A stretch of 6,723 nt of DNA from Planctomycetaceae bacterium (GCA_015493185.1 WGDQ01000168.1:1-6723), one strand, 5' to 3'; shown: positions 1 through 5,544, counted from the stretch's first letter. Notes: generated by a model from the letters alone, not told the origin. Numbers and translations: made by a program.

Positions 1-1
1 C

Positions 2-289
2 TTAGCGGCATTTCCCAGGCGCGACCTCTTTCACGGCGTGGTAGCCGTCGATGCGCCGGTGCCGCCTCGTACTCGTGTGCCGGCCAACGAGCCGACGCAG
101 CGATTGATGGTCATGATGATCGTCACCGAACAGACGCGGACAATGCCGCTGGTGCTGCGTGCGGGCGAGGCGCTGAGTAAAGCCAAGTATCCAGTGACGG
201 TTGTCCGCCGGAACCAGACTTCGGCGGCATTGACCGAGAAACAACGGGGCATCATCCTCCGCTGGGCCGACACGCTCGATCGGCTCTGA
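2..289 (+). CDS. C-terminal part of a probable alpha/beta-hydrolase (5' end outside window)
   Basis: The frame is open from the left edge to a TGA at 287-289, giving 95 residues of a larger protein. It contains GVVAVDAPVPPRTRVP, a predicted hydrophobic helix (LMVMMIV), a KAKYPVTVV strand and a final RWADTLDRL. This order resembles the C-terminus of phospholipase/carboxylesterase-like alpha/beta-hydrolase domains that planctomycetes carry, often behind PDZ/protease domains. That assignment comes from recalled similarity, and the catalytic Ser region lies outside the window, so activity cannot be judged. A GTG at 38 could be read as a start, but the coding pattern continues upstream of it, so I treat the gene as truncated by the window. 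Its last 21 codons are repeated at 1137-1200, which makes this the intact copy of a duplicated gene end. The next gene on this strand begins only at 2144. Confidence 0.6.
   Translation, partial: LAAFPRRDLFHGVVAVDAPVPPRTRVPANEPTQRLMVMMIVTEQTRTMPLVLRAGEALSKAKYPVTVVRRNQTSAALTEKQRGIILRWADTLDRL
226..289 (+). repeat. Direct repeat copy A: last 21 codons of the hydrolase gene
   Basis: Bases 226-289 match 1137-1200 at 61 of 64 positions, with a constant offset of 911. The three differences are at 229 (A/G), 241 (A/G) and 288 (G/A). The first two are synonymous (GCA/GCG, AAA/AAG) and the third swaps stop TGA for TAA. After the stop codon similarity drops (7 of the next 11 bases) and then fades. Upstream of 226 it stops abruptly. 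This copy sits in the intact reading frame. Confidence 0.9.
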
Positions 290-360
290 GGGGGTTGCCA
301 TACCCGCCTGGATATGGTCTTTGGCGATCTGCCGTTGCGCCGGCTCCGAGGCTCAACACC

Positions 361-564
361 TCAGCCTTTCCGCACGATATCTTCACGTTCCTGCGCACCC
401 CTCTGTTCACCGCAACTTGGTTTCCAGATTGGACGTTTAGATGCCGCTTGCCGTCGCGCAGCGTCTTCCGCAATAGCAACAATATCGCCGCGGAATCGCT
501 CGGAAATCTCTCGACGAATCCGGTGTATCTCTTCGATTGGGGTTTCACTTGGTTTCTGTATCAT
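361..564 (-). CDS. Small partner protein (putative antitoxin) of the PIN toxin
   Basis: This encodes 67 residues starting MIQKPSETPIEEIHRIRREI and continuing with an ERFRGDIVAIAEDA helix and a basic tail. Small proteins with the pattern PI-EE-(V/I)-RR-(I/V)-R-(D/E)-E, about 60-70 residues long, commonly follow PIN-domain toxins of this type and are presumed antitoxins. The assignment here rests on that pattern and the position. The ATG at 564-562 lies inside the end of the toxin gene, overlapping it by 20 bases, which suggests translational coupling. An in-frame TTG at 570 is an alternative start, two codons longer. A GGAG touches the ATG and a GAAGAG lies about ten bases upstream, so the ribosome-binding signal does not settle the choice. 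No DNA-binding fold is obvious; the protein looks helical and charged. It could act by binding the toxin, but that is inference. Confidence 0.65.
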   Translation of the reverse strand: MIQKPSETPIEEIHRIRREISERFRGDIVAIAEDAARRQAASKRPIWKPSCGEQRGAQEREDIVRKG

Positions 565-1030
565 CTCCAAGCAGCTCTTCTGGAGTACAAATGGTAGGAG
601 CCGGAATTCCCATGTTTTCGAGGGACGAACGGATATGCGGCAGGATTTTGGCGTTCGCGATGTGCTTGCAGTTCCATGTCAGTAGGTATTGTACGCGATG
701 ATGGGCTACGGCGGCAATATGCAGCGCATCGACCTGGGCGCTTGGCGGCAAGACTCCGAGGGACATAATCTCAGTTGCAATTCGTGGTATCTCGGGAGCG
801 TATGGCAACAGTGGGATACCATCCAAGGCGGCTAAGCGTTCTGCTGCGAGTATCGGATCGCCTCTGGATACCTCGTCAATCACATACTGTGATACTACCA
901 ATTCGTAGTTCGATCGTTCCTCGTTCCACCACCGGCGCGTGAGCAGCTGTCGCGCCGCTGTTATCAAATGCGAGCTTGGTTCCTGTCGCAGGTAGCTGAT
1001 GATGGTAGTTTCGATGTAGACCGTATCCAT
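545..1030 (-). CDS. PIN-domain toxin (VapC-like ribonuclease)
   Basis: This is a 161-residue single-domain PIN protein, the usual length for this group. PIN toxins are Mg2+-dependent RNases that cut specific RNAs when freed from an antitoxin. Visible landmarks are YIETTIISYL at the N-terminus (acidic E7 in place of the common Asp), a WW pair at 34-35, VSQYVIDEV with E53, VDALHIA with D101, and LLTWNCKHIAN (118-126). In that last motif N120 sits where many PIN proteins have a fourth acidic residue. The protein ends near the typical ICTPEELLG. The ATG at 1030-1028 is preceded by AAGGAA (1038-1043) at good spacing, which supports the start. The toxin comes first and the small partner second, the reverse of classical vapBC order. 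The gene lies between the two direct repeats at 226-289 and 1137-1200, so it may have arrived as a unit. I saw no strong promoter upstream. Confidence 0.85.
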   Translation of the reverse strand: MDTVYIETTIISYLRQEPSSHLITAARQLLTRRWWNEERSNYELVVSQYVIDEVSRGDPILAAERLAALDGIPLLPYAPEIPRIATEIMSLGVLPPSAQVDALHIAAVAHHRVQYLLTWNCKHIANAKILPHIRSSLENMGIPAPTICTPEELLGDDTETK

Positions 1031-1136
1031 GGGACGGTTCCTTCACGACCATCAGACCACAAGTCGATTTGCGGCGAGGAGACGCACTTGTTCTGATTCT
1101 GAGGGCGAAGCCAGCTGCTCCAGCGAGCTGCTCCAT

Positions 1137-1200
1137 GGCGTTGACCGAGAAGCAACGGGGCATCATCCTCCGCTGGGCCGACACGCTCGATCGGCTCTAA
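1137..1200 (+). pseudogene. Direct repeat copy B: detached 3' end of the hydrolase gene
   Basis: The segment encodes ALTEKQRGIILRWADTLDRL and a TAA stop, identical in protein sequence to the end of the gene finishing at 289. It is preceded in frame by an ATG at 1135, but there is no convincing ribosome-binding site, and the upstream codons back to the stop at 1003-1005 do not resemble the hydrolase. It is therefore read as a gene remnant, not a gene. All three differences from copy A are neutral for the protein. This fits a segment that came from a functional homologous gene end, for example an allele brought in by recombination or by an element carrying its own gene terminus. It stops 14 bases before the higA stop codon, which converges on it. 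Confidence 0.75.
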
Positions 1201-1214
1201 GGCGCCTACCACTA

Positions 1215-1520
1215 TCACTTCTCTGACGTCAGCGTCGTCACTTCGTGATCGAGTCGATCTCCAAGCCGATCTTTTTCCAATTCCAAGTCATAACGGACCT
1301 GCAGATTCAACCAGAATCGCTCGGTTGTTTGGAAGAAACGCGCCAGCCGAAGGGCCGTGTCCGCGGTAATCGATCGCTGACCTCTCACGATCTCATTGAT
1401 TCGTCGCGGTGGCACGCTGATCTGTTTGGCCAGCCGATACTGGCTAATCCCCAGCGGAACGAGAAACTCTTGCAGCAGAATCTCTCCTGGATGAATTGGA
1501 GCTATCTTGCGGCGTGGCAT
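1215..1520 (-). CDS. higA: HigA-family antitoxin (XRE helix-turn-helix)
   Basis: A 101-residue protein starting MPRRKIAPIHPGEILLQEFL, the hallmark HPGE-(I/M)-L-EFL opening of HigA antidotes. A Cro/C1-type helix-turn-helix covers roughly residues 22-75 (SQYRLAKQISVPPRRINEIV, then GQRSITADTALRLARFF), followed by the family's RFWLNLQ motif and a charged tail. In this family the protein neutralises HigB by direct binding and represses its own promoter. The ATG (1520-1518) is nine bases downstream of the higB stop, with a modest GGGA ribosome-binding sequence between, so the two genes are co-transcribed with the toxin first, the normal order for higBA. The likely operator is the palindrome at 1829-1838. 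Nothing appears truncated. Confidence 0.93.
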   Translation of the reverse strand: MPRRKIAPIHPGEILLQEFLVPLGISQYRLAKQISVPPRRINEIVRGQRSITADTALRLARFFQTTERFWLNLQVRYDLELEKDRLGDRLDHEVTTLTSEK

Positions 1521-1529
1521 AATCCCATT

Positions 1530-1811
1530 CTAGTGATAGTCCACAATCTTGACTTCATAGGCGTCGCCGGCATCCCAGCGAAAACAAACCCGCCATTGAT
1601 CGTTGATCCGGACACTGTATTGCCCCTTGCGATCCCCACGGAGTTTCTCGAGACGATTGCCGGGAATCGCTCGAAGGTCATCGAGTGATTCCGCTGCATC
1701 GAGAAGCAGAAGTTTACGCAACGCGGGGCGCCGGACGTGCCGCGGAAACCTCTTGACCGGATCGCGGCAAAACAGGCGTTCGGTCTCCTTGTCGGCAAAC
1801 GTCTGAATCAT
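1530..1811 (-). CDS. higB: HigB-family (RelE superfamily) mRNA interferase toxin
   Basis: A 93-residue protein of normal HigB length. It starts MIQTFADKETERLF, has RRPALRKLLLLDAAESLDDL in the middle, and ends with GNRLEKLRGDRKGQYSVRIN, the QWRVCFRW strand and the closing YEVKIVDYH. These are the standard HigB landmarks of the RelE/ParE fold. HigB toxins cut mRNA on the translating ribosome and are held inactive by HigA, encoded immediately downstream. The start matches the family N-terminus, so I keep ATG 1811-1809 although no Shine-Dalgarno precedes it. The -10 box ends only eight bases upstream of the ATG, implying a nearly leaderless transcript, which would explain the missing ribosome-binding site. 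The operon is transcribed away from the 1812-2143 gap. It lies next to a second toxin-antitoxin pair (361-1030). Confidence 0.94.
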   Translation of the reverse strand: MIQTFADKETERLFCRDPVKRFPRHVRRPALRKLLLLDAAESLDDLRAIPGNRLEKLRGDRKGQYSVRINDQWRVCFRWDAGDAYEVKIVDYH

Positions 1812-1819
1812 GCAAGGCG

Positions 1820-1848
1820 ATGATAACGTAGCGCGCTAATATCGTCAA
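1820..1848 (-). promoter_or_regulatory. higBA promoter with palindromic operator in the spacer
   Basis: Read on the minus strand, TTGACG (1848-1843) and TATCAT (1825-1820) are separated by 17 bases, five of six matches to each sigma-70 box. The perfect 10-base palindrome TAGCGCGCTA (1829-1838) lies wholly inside the spacer, where a bound HigA dimer would block RNA polymerase. The predicted start of transcription is about two bases from the higB ATG. That HigA uses this palindrome is inferred from position and symmetry. Confidence 0.7.
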
Positions 1849-2008
1849 GAAAGCAGCCGGTCGTAGCATGCCTTGTGCGCATTCGAGATCAGATTGTCGG
1901 AGCTTTGGGTTCGTGGCTCCCGGGAGATCGCCACATGTTCGCCGTCACACCCCCACACTCAAAAAGAGAGCCCCCCTGCAGATGCAACCACTATTGTGAC
2001 ATGCTGTG

Positions 2009-2029
2009 CCCCTTGTGCGAGGGGTTTTT
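2009..2029 (+). terminator. Intrinsic terminator-like hairpin without an upstream gene
   Basis: CCCCT (2009-2013) pairs with AGGGG (2020-2024), extended by a T-G wobble around a four-base loop and followed directly by TTTTT (2025-2029). The form is right for a rho-independent terminator on the plus strand. No plus-strand gene precedes it after position 289, so it would end an unannotated transcript or act as an attenuator in the leader of the gene at 2144. The stem is short, so strength is uncertain. Confidence 0.5.
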
Positions 2030-2059
2030 CTGGCTATCCTCTAGGTGTTCGTTGTTCTC

Positions 2060-2100
2060 CGGTGCGGGGGCATTACCGGCACGAGAGAGCTTCCGCACCG
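2060..2100 (+). promoter_or_regulatory. 12-bp stem-loop in the leader of the DUF1194 gene
   Basis: CGGTGCGG (2060-2067) pairs perfectly with CCGCACCG (2093-2100). The stem continues through two G-U pairs (2068/2092, 2069/2091) and two G-C pairs (2070/2090, 2071/2089), giving 12 consecutive pairs closed by a 17-base loop. It lies 43 bases before the ATG at 2144 and leaves the AGGAG ribosome-binding site (2131-2135) free. A role in mRNA stability or regulation is possible. There is no T-run, so it is not an intrinsic terminator. Confidence 0.45.
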
Positions 2101-2143
2101 CCACACGTTGGAGTTACTTCTTTGAGCAGTAGGAGAACATCAG

Positions 2144-2923
2144 ATGCGATTGGTACGGCATGTCCTTGTGGCCGGGTTAGCGATACTGCTAGCTCAACCC
2201 TTGAGAGCTGGGGTTGTCAATATCGAACTCGCATTGCTCGTCGACGTCTCTGGAAGCGTTGACGCAAGCGAGTTTGATCTACAGATGCAAGGTTACGCGA
2301 ATGCGTTTCGCAGCACGGAGATCCAGAATCTGATTGTTGGAAATGCAGCCTACGGCGGTGTAGCCGTCAACATGGTTCTGTGGAGCAGTGGTAGCCAGCA
2401 GTCGCAGGTCATCGATTGGACTCTACTGACGACTCCTCAAGATGCAGATGACTTCGCCACATTGATCGAGGGTGTGAGTCGCCCCTACAATGACTTGACG
2501 GCTCCCGGTTCGGCAATTCAGTTTGCAACGACGTCCAACATTGCCGGTGTGAGCATTTTCAACAACGGCTTTACGGGTACTACCCTGATCGTCGATGTGT
2601 CGGGCGATGGAGTGGCGAATAGCGGCATCAATACCAGCAGTGCCCGAAATGCTGCGTTGTTGGCCGGAGTCGACCGGATCAACGGACTAGCCATTGGAGG
2701 TCAGAGCTTGGTTACATGGTATAAGAACAACGTACAAGGCGGCGATGGTTCGTTCACGATTCAGGCGAACACATTTCAGGATTTCGAAGACGCGATCAAA
2801 CAGAAGCTGCGATTAGAGCTCCAGTCTTCACCGGTGCCTGAACCCAGCAGTGCAGCCGTGTTTCTCGGATTGACGGGCCTTGCGTTGCTGAGATTGAGGC
2901 GTCGGAGGGATTCCTCACGGTGA
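2144..2923 (+). CDS. DUF1194 / von Willebrand factor A-like protein with PEP-CTERM sorting signal
   Basis: A 259-residue exported protein. Residues 1-22 are a signal peptide (RLVRH, hydrophobic core VLVAGLAILLA, cleavage after LRA). The mature part begins with VNIELALLVDVSGSVD, a vWA fold with a MIDAS-type DVSGS at 34-38. The EFDLQMQGYANAFRS stretch, the LWS region near residue 80, DLTAPGSAI (117-125) and LIVDVSGDGV (D155) follow the DUF1194 pattern of a metal-binding adhesion-like domain. The C-terminus has VPEP (231-234), then SSAAVFLGLTGLALL and an arginine cluster: a complete PEP-CTERM signal recognised by an exosortase, which removes the tail during export to the surface. The start is supported by AGGAG (2131-2135) eight bases before ATG. 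It stands alone as an operon. The ligand is unknown and no exosortase or biofilm gene is in the window. Confidence 0.9.
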   Translation: MRLVRHVLVAGLAILLAQPLRAGVVNIELALLVDVSGSVDASEFDLQMQGYANAFRSTEIQNLIVGNAAYGGVAVNMVLWSSGSQQSQVIDWTLLTTPQDADDFATLIEGVSRPYNDLTAPGSAIQFATTSNIAGVSIFNNGFTGTTLIVDVSGDGVANSGINTSSARNAALLAGVDRINGLAIGGQSLVTWYKNNVQGGDGSFTIQANTFQDFEDAIKQKLRLELQSSPVPEPSSAAVFLGLTGLALLRLRRRRDSSR

Positions 2924-2951
2924 TTGTGGTCGTCTGGCTAACCGGCGTATT

Positions 2952-3014
2952 CCAGACCCCGGACTGTAGGGCGGTGGATTCACAAAGAGCCCACACCTCC
3001 GGACCGGGGCCTGG
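2952..3014. repeat. Long imperfect inverted repeat between convergent genes
   Basis: CCAGACCCCGG (2952-2962) pairs with CCGGGGCCTGG (3004-3014) with one mismatch. Pairing resumes inward at 2964-2966 with 3000-3002, and a smaller GTGG/CCAC stem (2974-2977 with 2991-2994) sits in the loop. A separate short hairpin, CGGG/CCCG, lies at 3038-3051 and is followed by AAAAA, so it is not a T-tailed terminator on either strand. The place, between the stop codons of two converging genes, suits a bidirectional transcription barrier or a REP-like intergenic element. No other function is visible in 2924-3097. Confidence 0.45.
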
Positions 3015-3097
3015 CTAGCCGTGGCTTAGTCCGCTAACGGGACAGAGCCCGAAAAACGCCGTAGCGATGCATTTTGACACTGTTGACTACAACCAAA

Positions 3098-5509
3098 TCA
3101 CTCCCGCTCGAACCGATCGAGGTTCATGACCTTGGTCCACGCGGCAACGAAGTCTCGAAGAAATCGTTCCTCGCCATCGTCGGCCGCATACACTTCGGCG
3201 ATGGCTCGCAGTTGCGCATTCGCGCCGAACATCAGGTCGACCGCACTGACTTGCCATCGAACCTCGCCGGTCCTCCGATCCACGCCTTCGAAGAAGTGCT
3301 CGCACACCTCGGACTTTCGCCACTGCGTGTTTGGATCGAGCAGGTGGACAAAGAAGTCGTGCGTCAGCATTCCAGGGCGGTCCGTTAGGACTCCGAGGCC
3401 GGGGACTCCCGTTCCGGCGTCGAGCACGCGGAGGCCACCGACGAGGACCGTCATTTCTGGCGCGGTCAGCGTGAGCAGCGCTGCGCGTTCCAACATGAGT
3501 TCCGGAGTCGGCCGGTCTATTCTGGTTTCTTTCGGTGCGCTGTCCGCTTCGTCCTTCACACCAGTTGCTTCTTCATTGGGGCCAGCACCTGGACTATGCG
3601 AGGTCGCACCGAAGAAGTTTCGGAATCCGTCGGTCTTGGGTTCGAGCACCGCGAACGATTCCTCGTCGGTCATCGCCTCCGTGGCATCGGTGCGACCAGG
3701 AGTGAAGGGAACCTCGAGCGAGTGTCCAGCTCGCCGGGCCGCTTCTTCGATGGCAGCCGCACCCCCCAGGACAATCAGGTCGGCCATCGAGACTCGCTTT
3801 CCATCCTGCTGGTCTCGGTTGAATTCTCTCTGGATTTCCTCCAGCACGGCAAGAACCCGTCGCAGTTGACTCGGCCGGTTGACTGGCCACGAGTTTTGCG
3901 GTGCCAGGCGAATCCGAGCTCCATTGGCGCCGCCGCGGAAGTCCGTGCCTCGGAATGTCGACGCCGATGCCCAGGCTGTCGAGACGAGCTGGCCGATCGT
4001 CAGGTCACTTGCGAGGATGCGTTTCTTGAGTGTGGTGATGTCCGCTGCGTCGATGAGTGGGTGCGAGACGGGCGGTACGGGGTCTTGCCAGATTTGCGGT
4101 TCGGGAACCCACGGCCCCAGCAGCCGGCTGTGAGGTCCCATATCGCGGTGCAGCAGTTTGTACCATGCTCGAGCAAACGCCTTTTGGAAAGCGTCCGGGT
4201 TCTCATGAAAACGCTTGGCAATCCGACGGAAACCGGGGTCCTCGCGTAGCGCCAAATCGGTGGTGAACATGATCGGAGCATGCGACCGGTCGGCCACGTG
4301 TGCGTCGGGAACGATCCCTTCGGCCGACTTCGGCTCGGGCACCCACTGGTGCGCTCCGGCAGGGCTGCGCGTCAGCTTCCAGTTGTAGCCGAAGAGATGG
4401 TCGAAATAGTCGTGAGACCACTGCGTCGGTGTCGTCGTCCAGGCACCTTCCAGGCCGCTGGTGATCGTGTCTTCGGCGTTCCCCTTGCCATAGGAGTTTT
4501 TCCATCCCAGTCCAAGCTGTTCCAAAGGCGCTGCCTCGGGTTCGGGGCCCAGATGTTTCGGACTGGCTGCCCCGTGAGCCTTGCCGAACGTATGGCCTCC
4601 GGCAATCAGTGCCACGGTCTCTTCATCAGTCATTCCCATCCTTCGAAACGCGACGCGGATGTCGGCAGCGGCCGCACGCGGGTCGGGCTTGCCTCCCGGC
4701 CCCTCGGGGTTGACATAGATCAACCCCATCTGAGTCGCCGCCAGAGGTTCCAGCAGCTTTCCATCGCGACGCCGCTCGTCCCCCAGCCACTGCGACTCGG
4801 GGCCCCAAAAAACGTCTTCTTGAGGTTCCCACACGTCTTCCCGTCCGAACCCGAAACCGAATGTCTCGACTCCCATCGACTCGAGTGCACAGTTCCCCGC
4901 AAAGGCGATCAAGTCGGCCCAGGAGATCTTCGCTCCATATTTTTGCTTGATCGGCCACAGCAGACGTACCGCCTTGTCCAAGTTGACATTGTCGGGCCAG
5001 CTATTGAGAGGCGCAAAGCGAAGGGTTCCGTCTCCCCCTCCTCCGCGTCCATCGGTAATACGGTACGTGCCGGCGCTGTGCCATGCCATGCGCACGAACA
5101 AGGGGCCATAGTGACCATAGTCGGCGGGCCACCACTCCTGCGACGTGGTCATCAATGCAAACAAATCTTTCTTCAACTGCTCCACGTCCAGCTTCCGGAA
5201 CTCCGAGCGATAGTTGAAGTCGGGTCCCATGGGGTTGGCCTTGAGTGAGTTACCATGAAGGATGCGCAGATTGAGTTGATTGGGCCACCATGTTCCGTTT
5301 GTGAGGAAGCCGGCCGCGGTGGGCCGGGCGGAAGGCGGTATCTGACCAGAAAGAATGGGGCACGGACTTTTCATGGCGAGGTCTCCTGGAGAGGAAGGGT
5401 GGAGAGGTTCCTGCGCCTGCACAAGGAATCCCGAGAGGACTCCGACTGCAGCGAGGGAACAGGCAAGTCTCACGGGGGTTCTTTGCGTCAGCTTCGTCTT
5501 GTCCAACAT
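3098..5509 (-). CDS. katG: Catalase-peroxidase with N-terminal signal peptide
   Basis: An 803-residue bifunctional haem catalase-peroxidase that breaks down hydrogen peroxide. The duplicated two-domain KatG structure is complete. All active-site residues are present: distal R140-W143-H144 (FVRMAWHSAGTYR), the Trp-Tyr-Met adduct W143-Y265-M291 needed for catalase activity, proximal H306 (IAGGHTFGKAHG), proximal W357, D418, and the mobile Arg R455 (HRDMGP). Their spacing equals that of the M. tuberculosis enzyme as I recall it. Unlike ordinary cytoplasmic KatG, it begins with a basic segment (1-14), a hydrophobic core LACSLAAVGVLSGFLV (15-30) and a likely cleavage after VQA at 32, suggesting Sec export to the periplasm. 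There is no twin arginine. AGGAGA (5515-5520) five bases before ATG supports this start. A second ATG at 5374 (M46) also has a good ribosome-binding site. The gene is divergent from oxyR and presumably peroxide-induced. Confidence 0.96.
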   Translation of the reverse strand: MLDKTKLTQRTPVRLACSLAAVGVLSGFLVQAQEPLHPSSPGDLAMKSPCPILSGQIPPSARPTAAGFLTNGTWWPNQLNLRILHGNSLKANPMGPDFNYRSEFRKLDVEQLKKDLFALMTTSQEWWPADYGHYGPLFVRMAWHSAGTYRITDGRGGGGDGTLRFAPLNSWPDNVNLDKAVRLLWPIKQKYGAKISWADLIAFAGNCALESMGVETFGFGFGREDVWEPQEDVFWGPESQWLGDERRRDGKLLEPLAATQMGLIYVNPEGPGGKPDPRAAAADIRVAFRRMGMTDEETVALIAGGHTFGKAHGAASPKHLGPEPEAAPLEQLGLGWKNSYGKGNAEDTITSGLEGAWTTTPTQWSHDYFDHLFGYNWKLTRSPAGAHQWVPEPKSAEGIVPDAHVADRSHAPIMFTTDLALREDPGFRRIAKRFHENPDAFQKAFARAWYKLLHRDMGPHSRLLGPWVPEPQIWQDPVPPVSHPLIDAADITTLKKRILASDLTIGQLVSTAWASASTFRGTDFRGGANGARIRLAPQNSWPVNRPSQLRRVLAVLEEIQREFNRDQQDGKRVSMADLIVLGGAAAIEEAARRAGHSLEVPFTPGRTDATEAMTDEESFAVLEPKTDGFRNFFGATSHSPGAGPNEEATGVKDEADSAPKETRIDRPTPELMLERAALLTLTAPEMTVLVGGLRVLDAGTGVPGLGVLTDRPGMLTHDFFVHLLDPNTQWRKSEVCEHFFEGVDRRTGEVRWQVSAVDLMFGANAQLRAIAEVYAADDGEERFLRDFVAAWTKVMNLDRFERE
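5372..5387 (-). promoter_or_regulatory. Internal ribosome-binding site and second start of katG
   Basis: On the minus strand AGGAGA (5387-5382) stands seven bases before the in-frame ATG at 5374-5372. Initiation there would give a 758-residue protein starting MKSPCPILSGQ, which resembles the usual N-terminus of cytoplasmic KatG and lacks the signal peptide. Whether ribosomes use it is not shown by sequence alone. Confidence 0.5.
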
Positions 5510-5544
5510 GAGATTCTCCTTTGTGCGAAGGACCCGTCATCGGA

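Larger units (their letters stand above)
1849..2143. other. Gene-poor intergenic region with RNA-like structure
   Basis: No convincing protein gene is present between the higB promoter and the ATG at 2144. Open frames here (for instance one from a GTG at 1875 to 2132) lack a ribosome-binding site and show no family features. The region has several inverted repeats: GGAGC/GCTCC (1899-1903 with 1916-1920), GTGGC/GCCAC (1913-1917 with 1930-1934), a terminator-like hairpin at 2009-2029, and a 12-bp stem at 2060-2100. A weak promoter candidate for the downstream gene is TTGTGC (2013-2018), 16 bases, then TATCCT (2035-2040). The region could be leader, the end of a small RNA, or a decayed dispersed repeat. 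Confidence 0.5.

Noticed and set aside
290..360. Hairpin CCATA/TATGG just after the first gene as a terminator
   Set aside because: Only five pairs with a ten-base loop and no T-run on either strand.
876..1184. Minus-strand frames starting MSAQRRMMPRC at two places (near 273 and 1184)
   Set aside because: The shared peptide is only the complement of the duplicated gene end, not two related genes.
1135..1200. Possible 21-residue gene starting at the ATG before repeat copy B
   Set aside because: There is no ribosome-binding site, and the peptide equals the terminal helix of a larger hydrolase, so it is better read as a remnant.
1875..2132. 85-codon open frame from a GTG in the intergenic region
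   Set aside because: No ribosome-binding site, mixed cysteine/arginine-rich composition, and it runs through the terminator-like hairpin. I could not link it to a family.
3126..3869. Long open frame of 247 codons on the plus strand inside katG
   Set aside because: It lies entirely antisense to conserved KatG sequence, shows no family motif and has arginine/serine-rich composition typical of a complementary-frame artefact.
4280..5248. 322-codon open frame on the plus strand antisense to the catalytic half of katG
   Set aside because: No ribosome-binding site or recognisable domain. The opposite strand encodes the catalytic KatG residues with full conservation.
5459..5467. Cysteine at residue 17 of KatG as a lipoprotein site
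   Set aside because: The residues before it (R-L-A) do not form a lipobox and the hydrophobic core follows the cysteine instead of preceding it.
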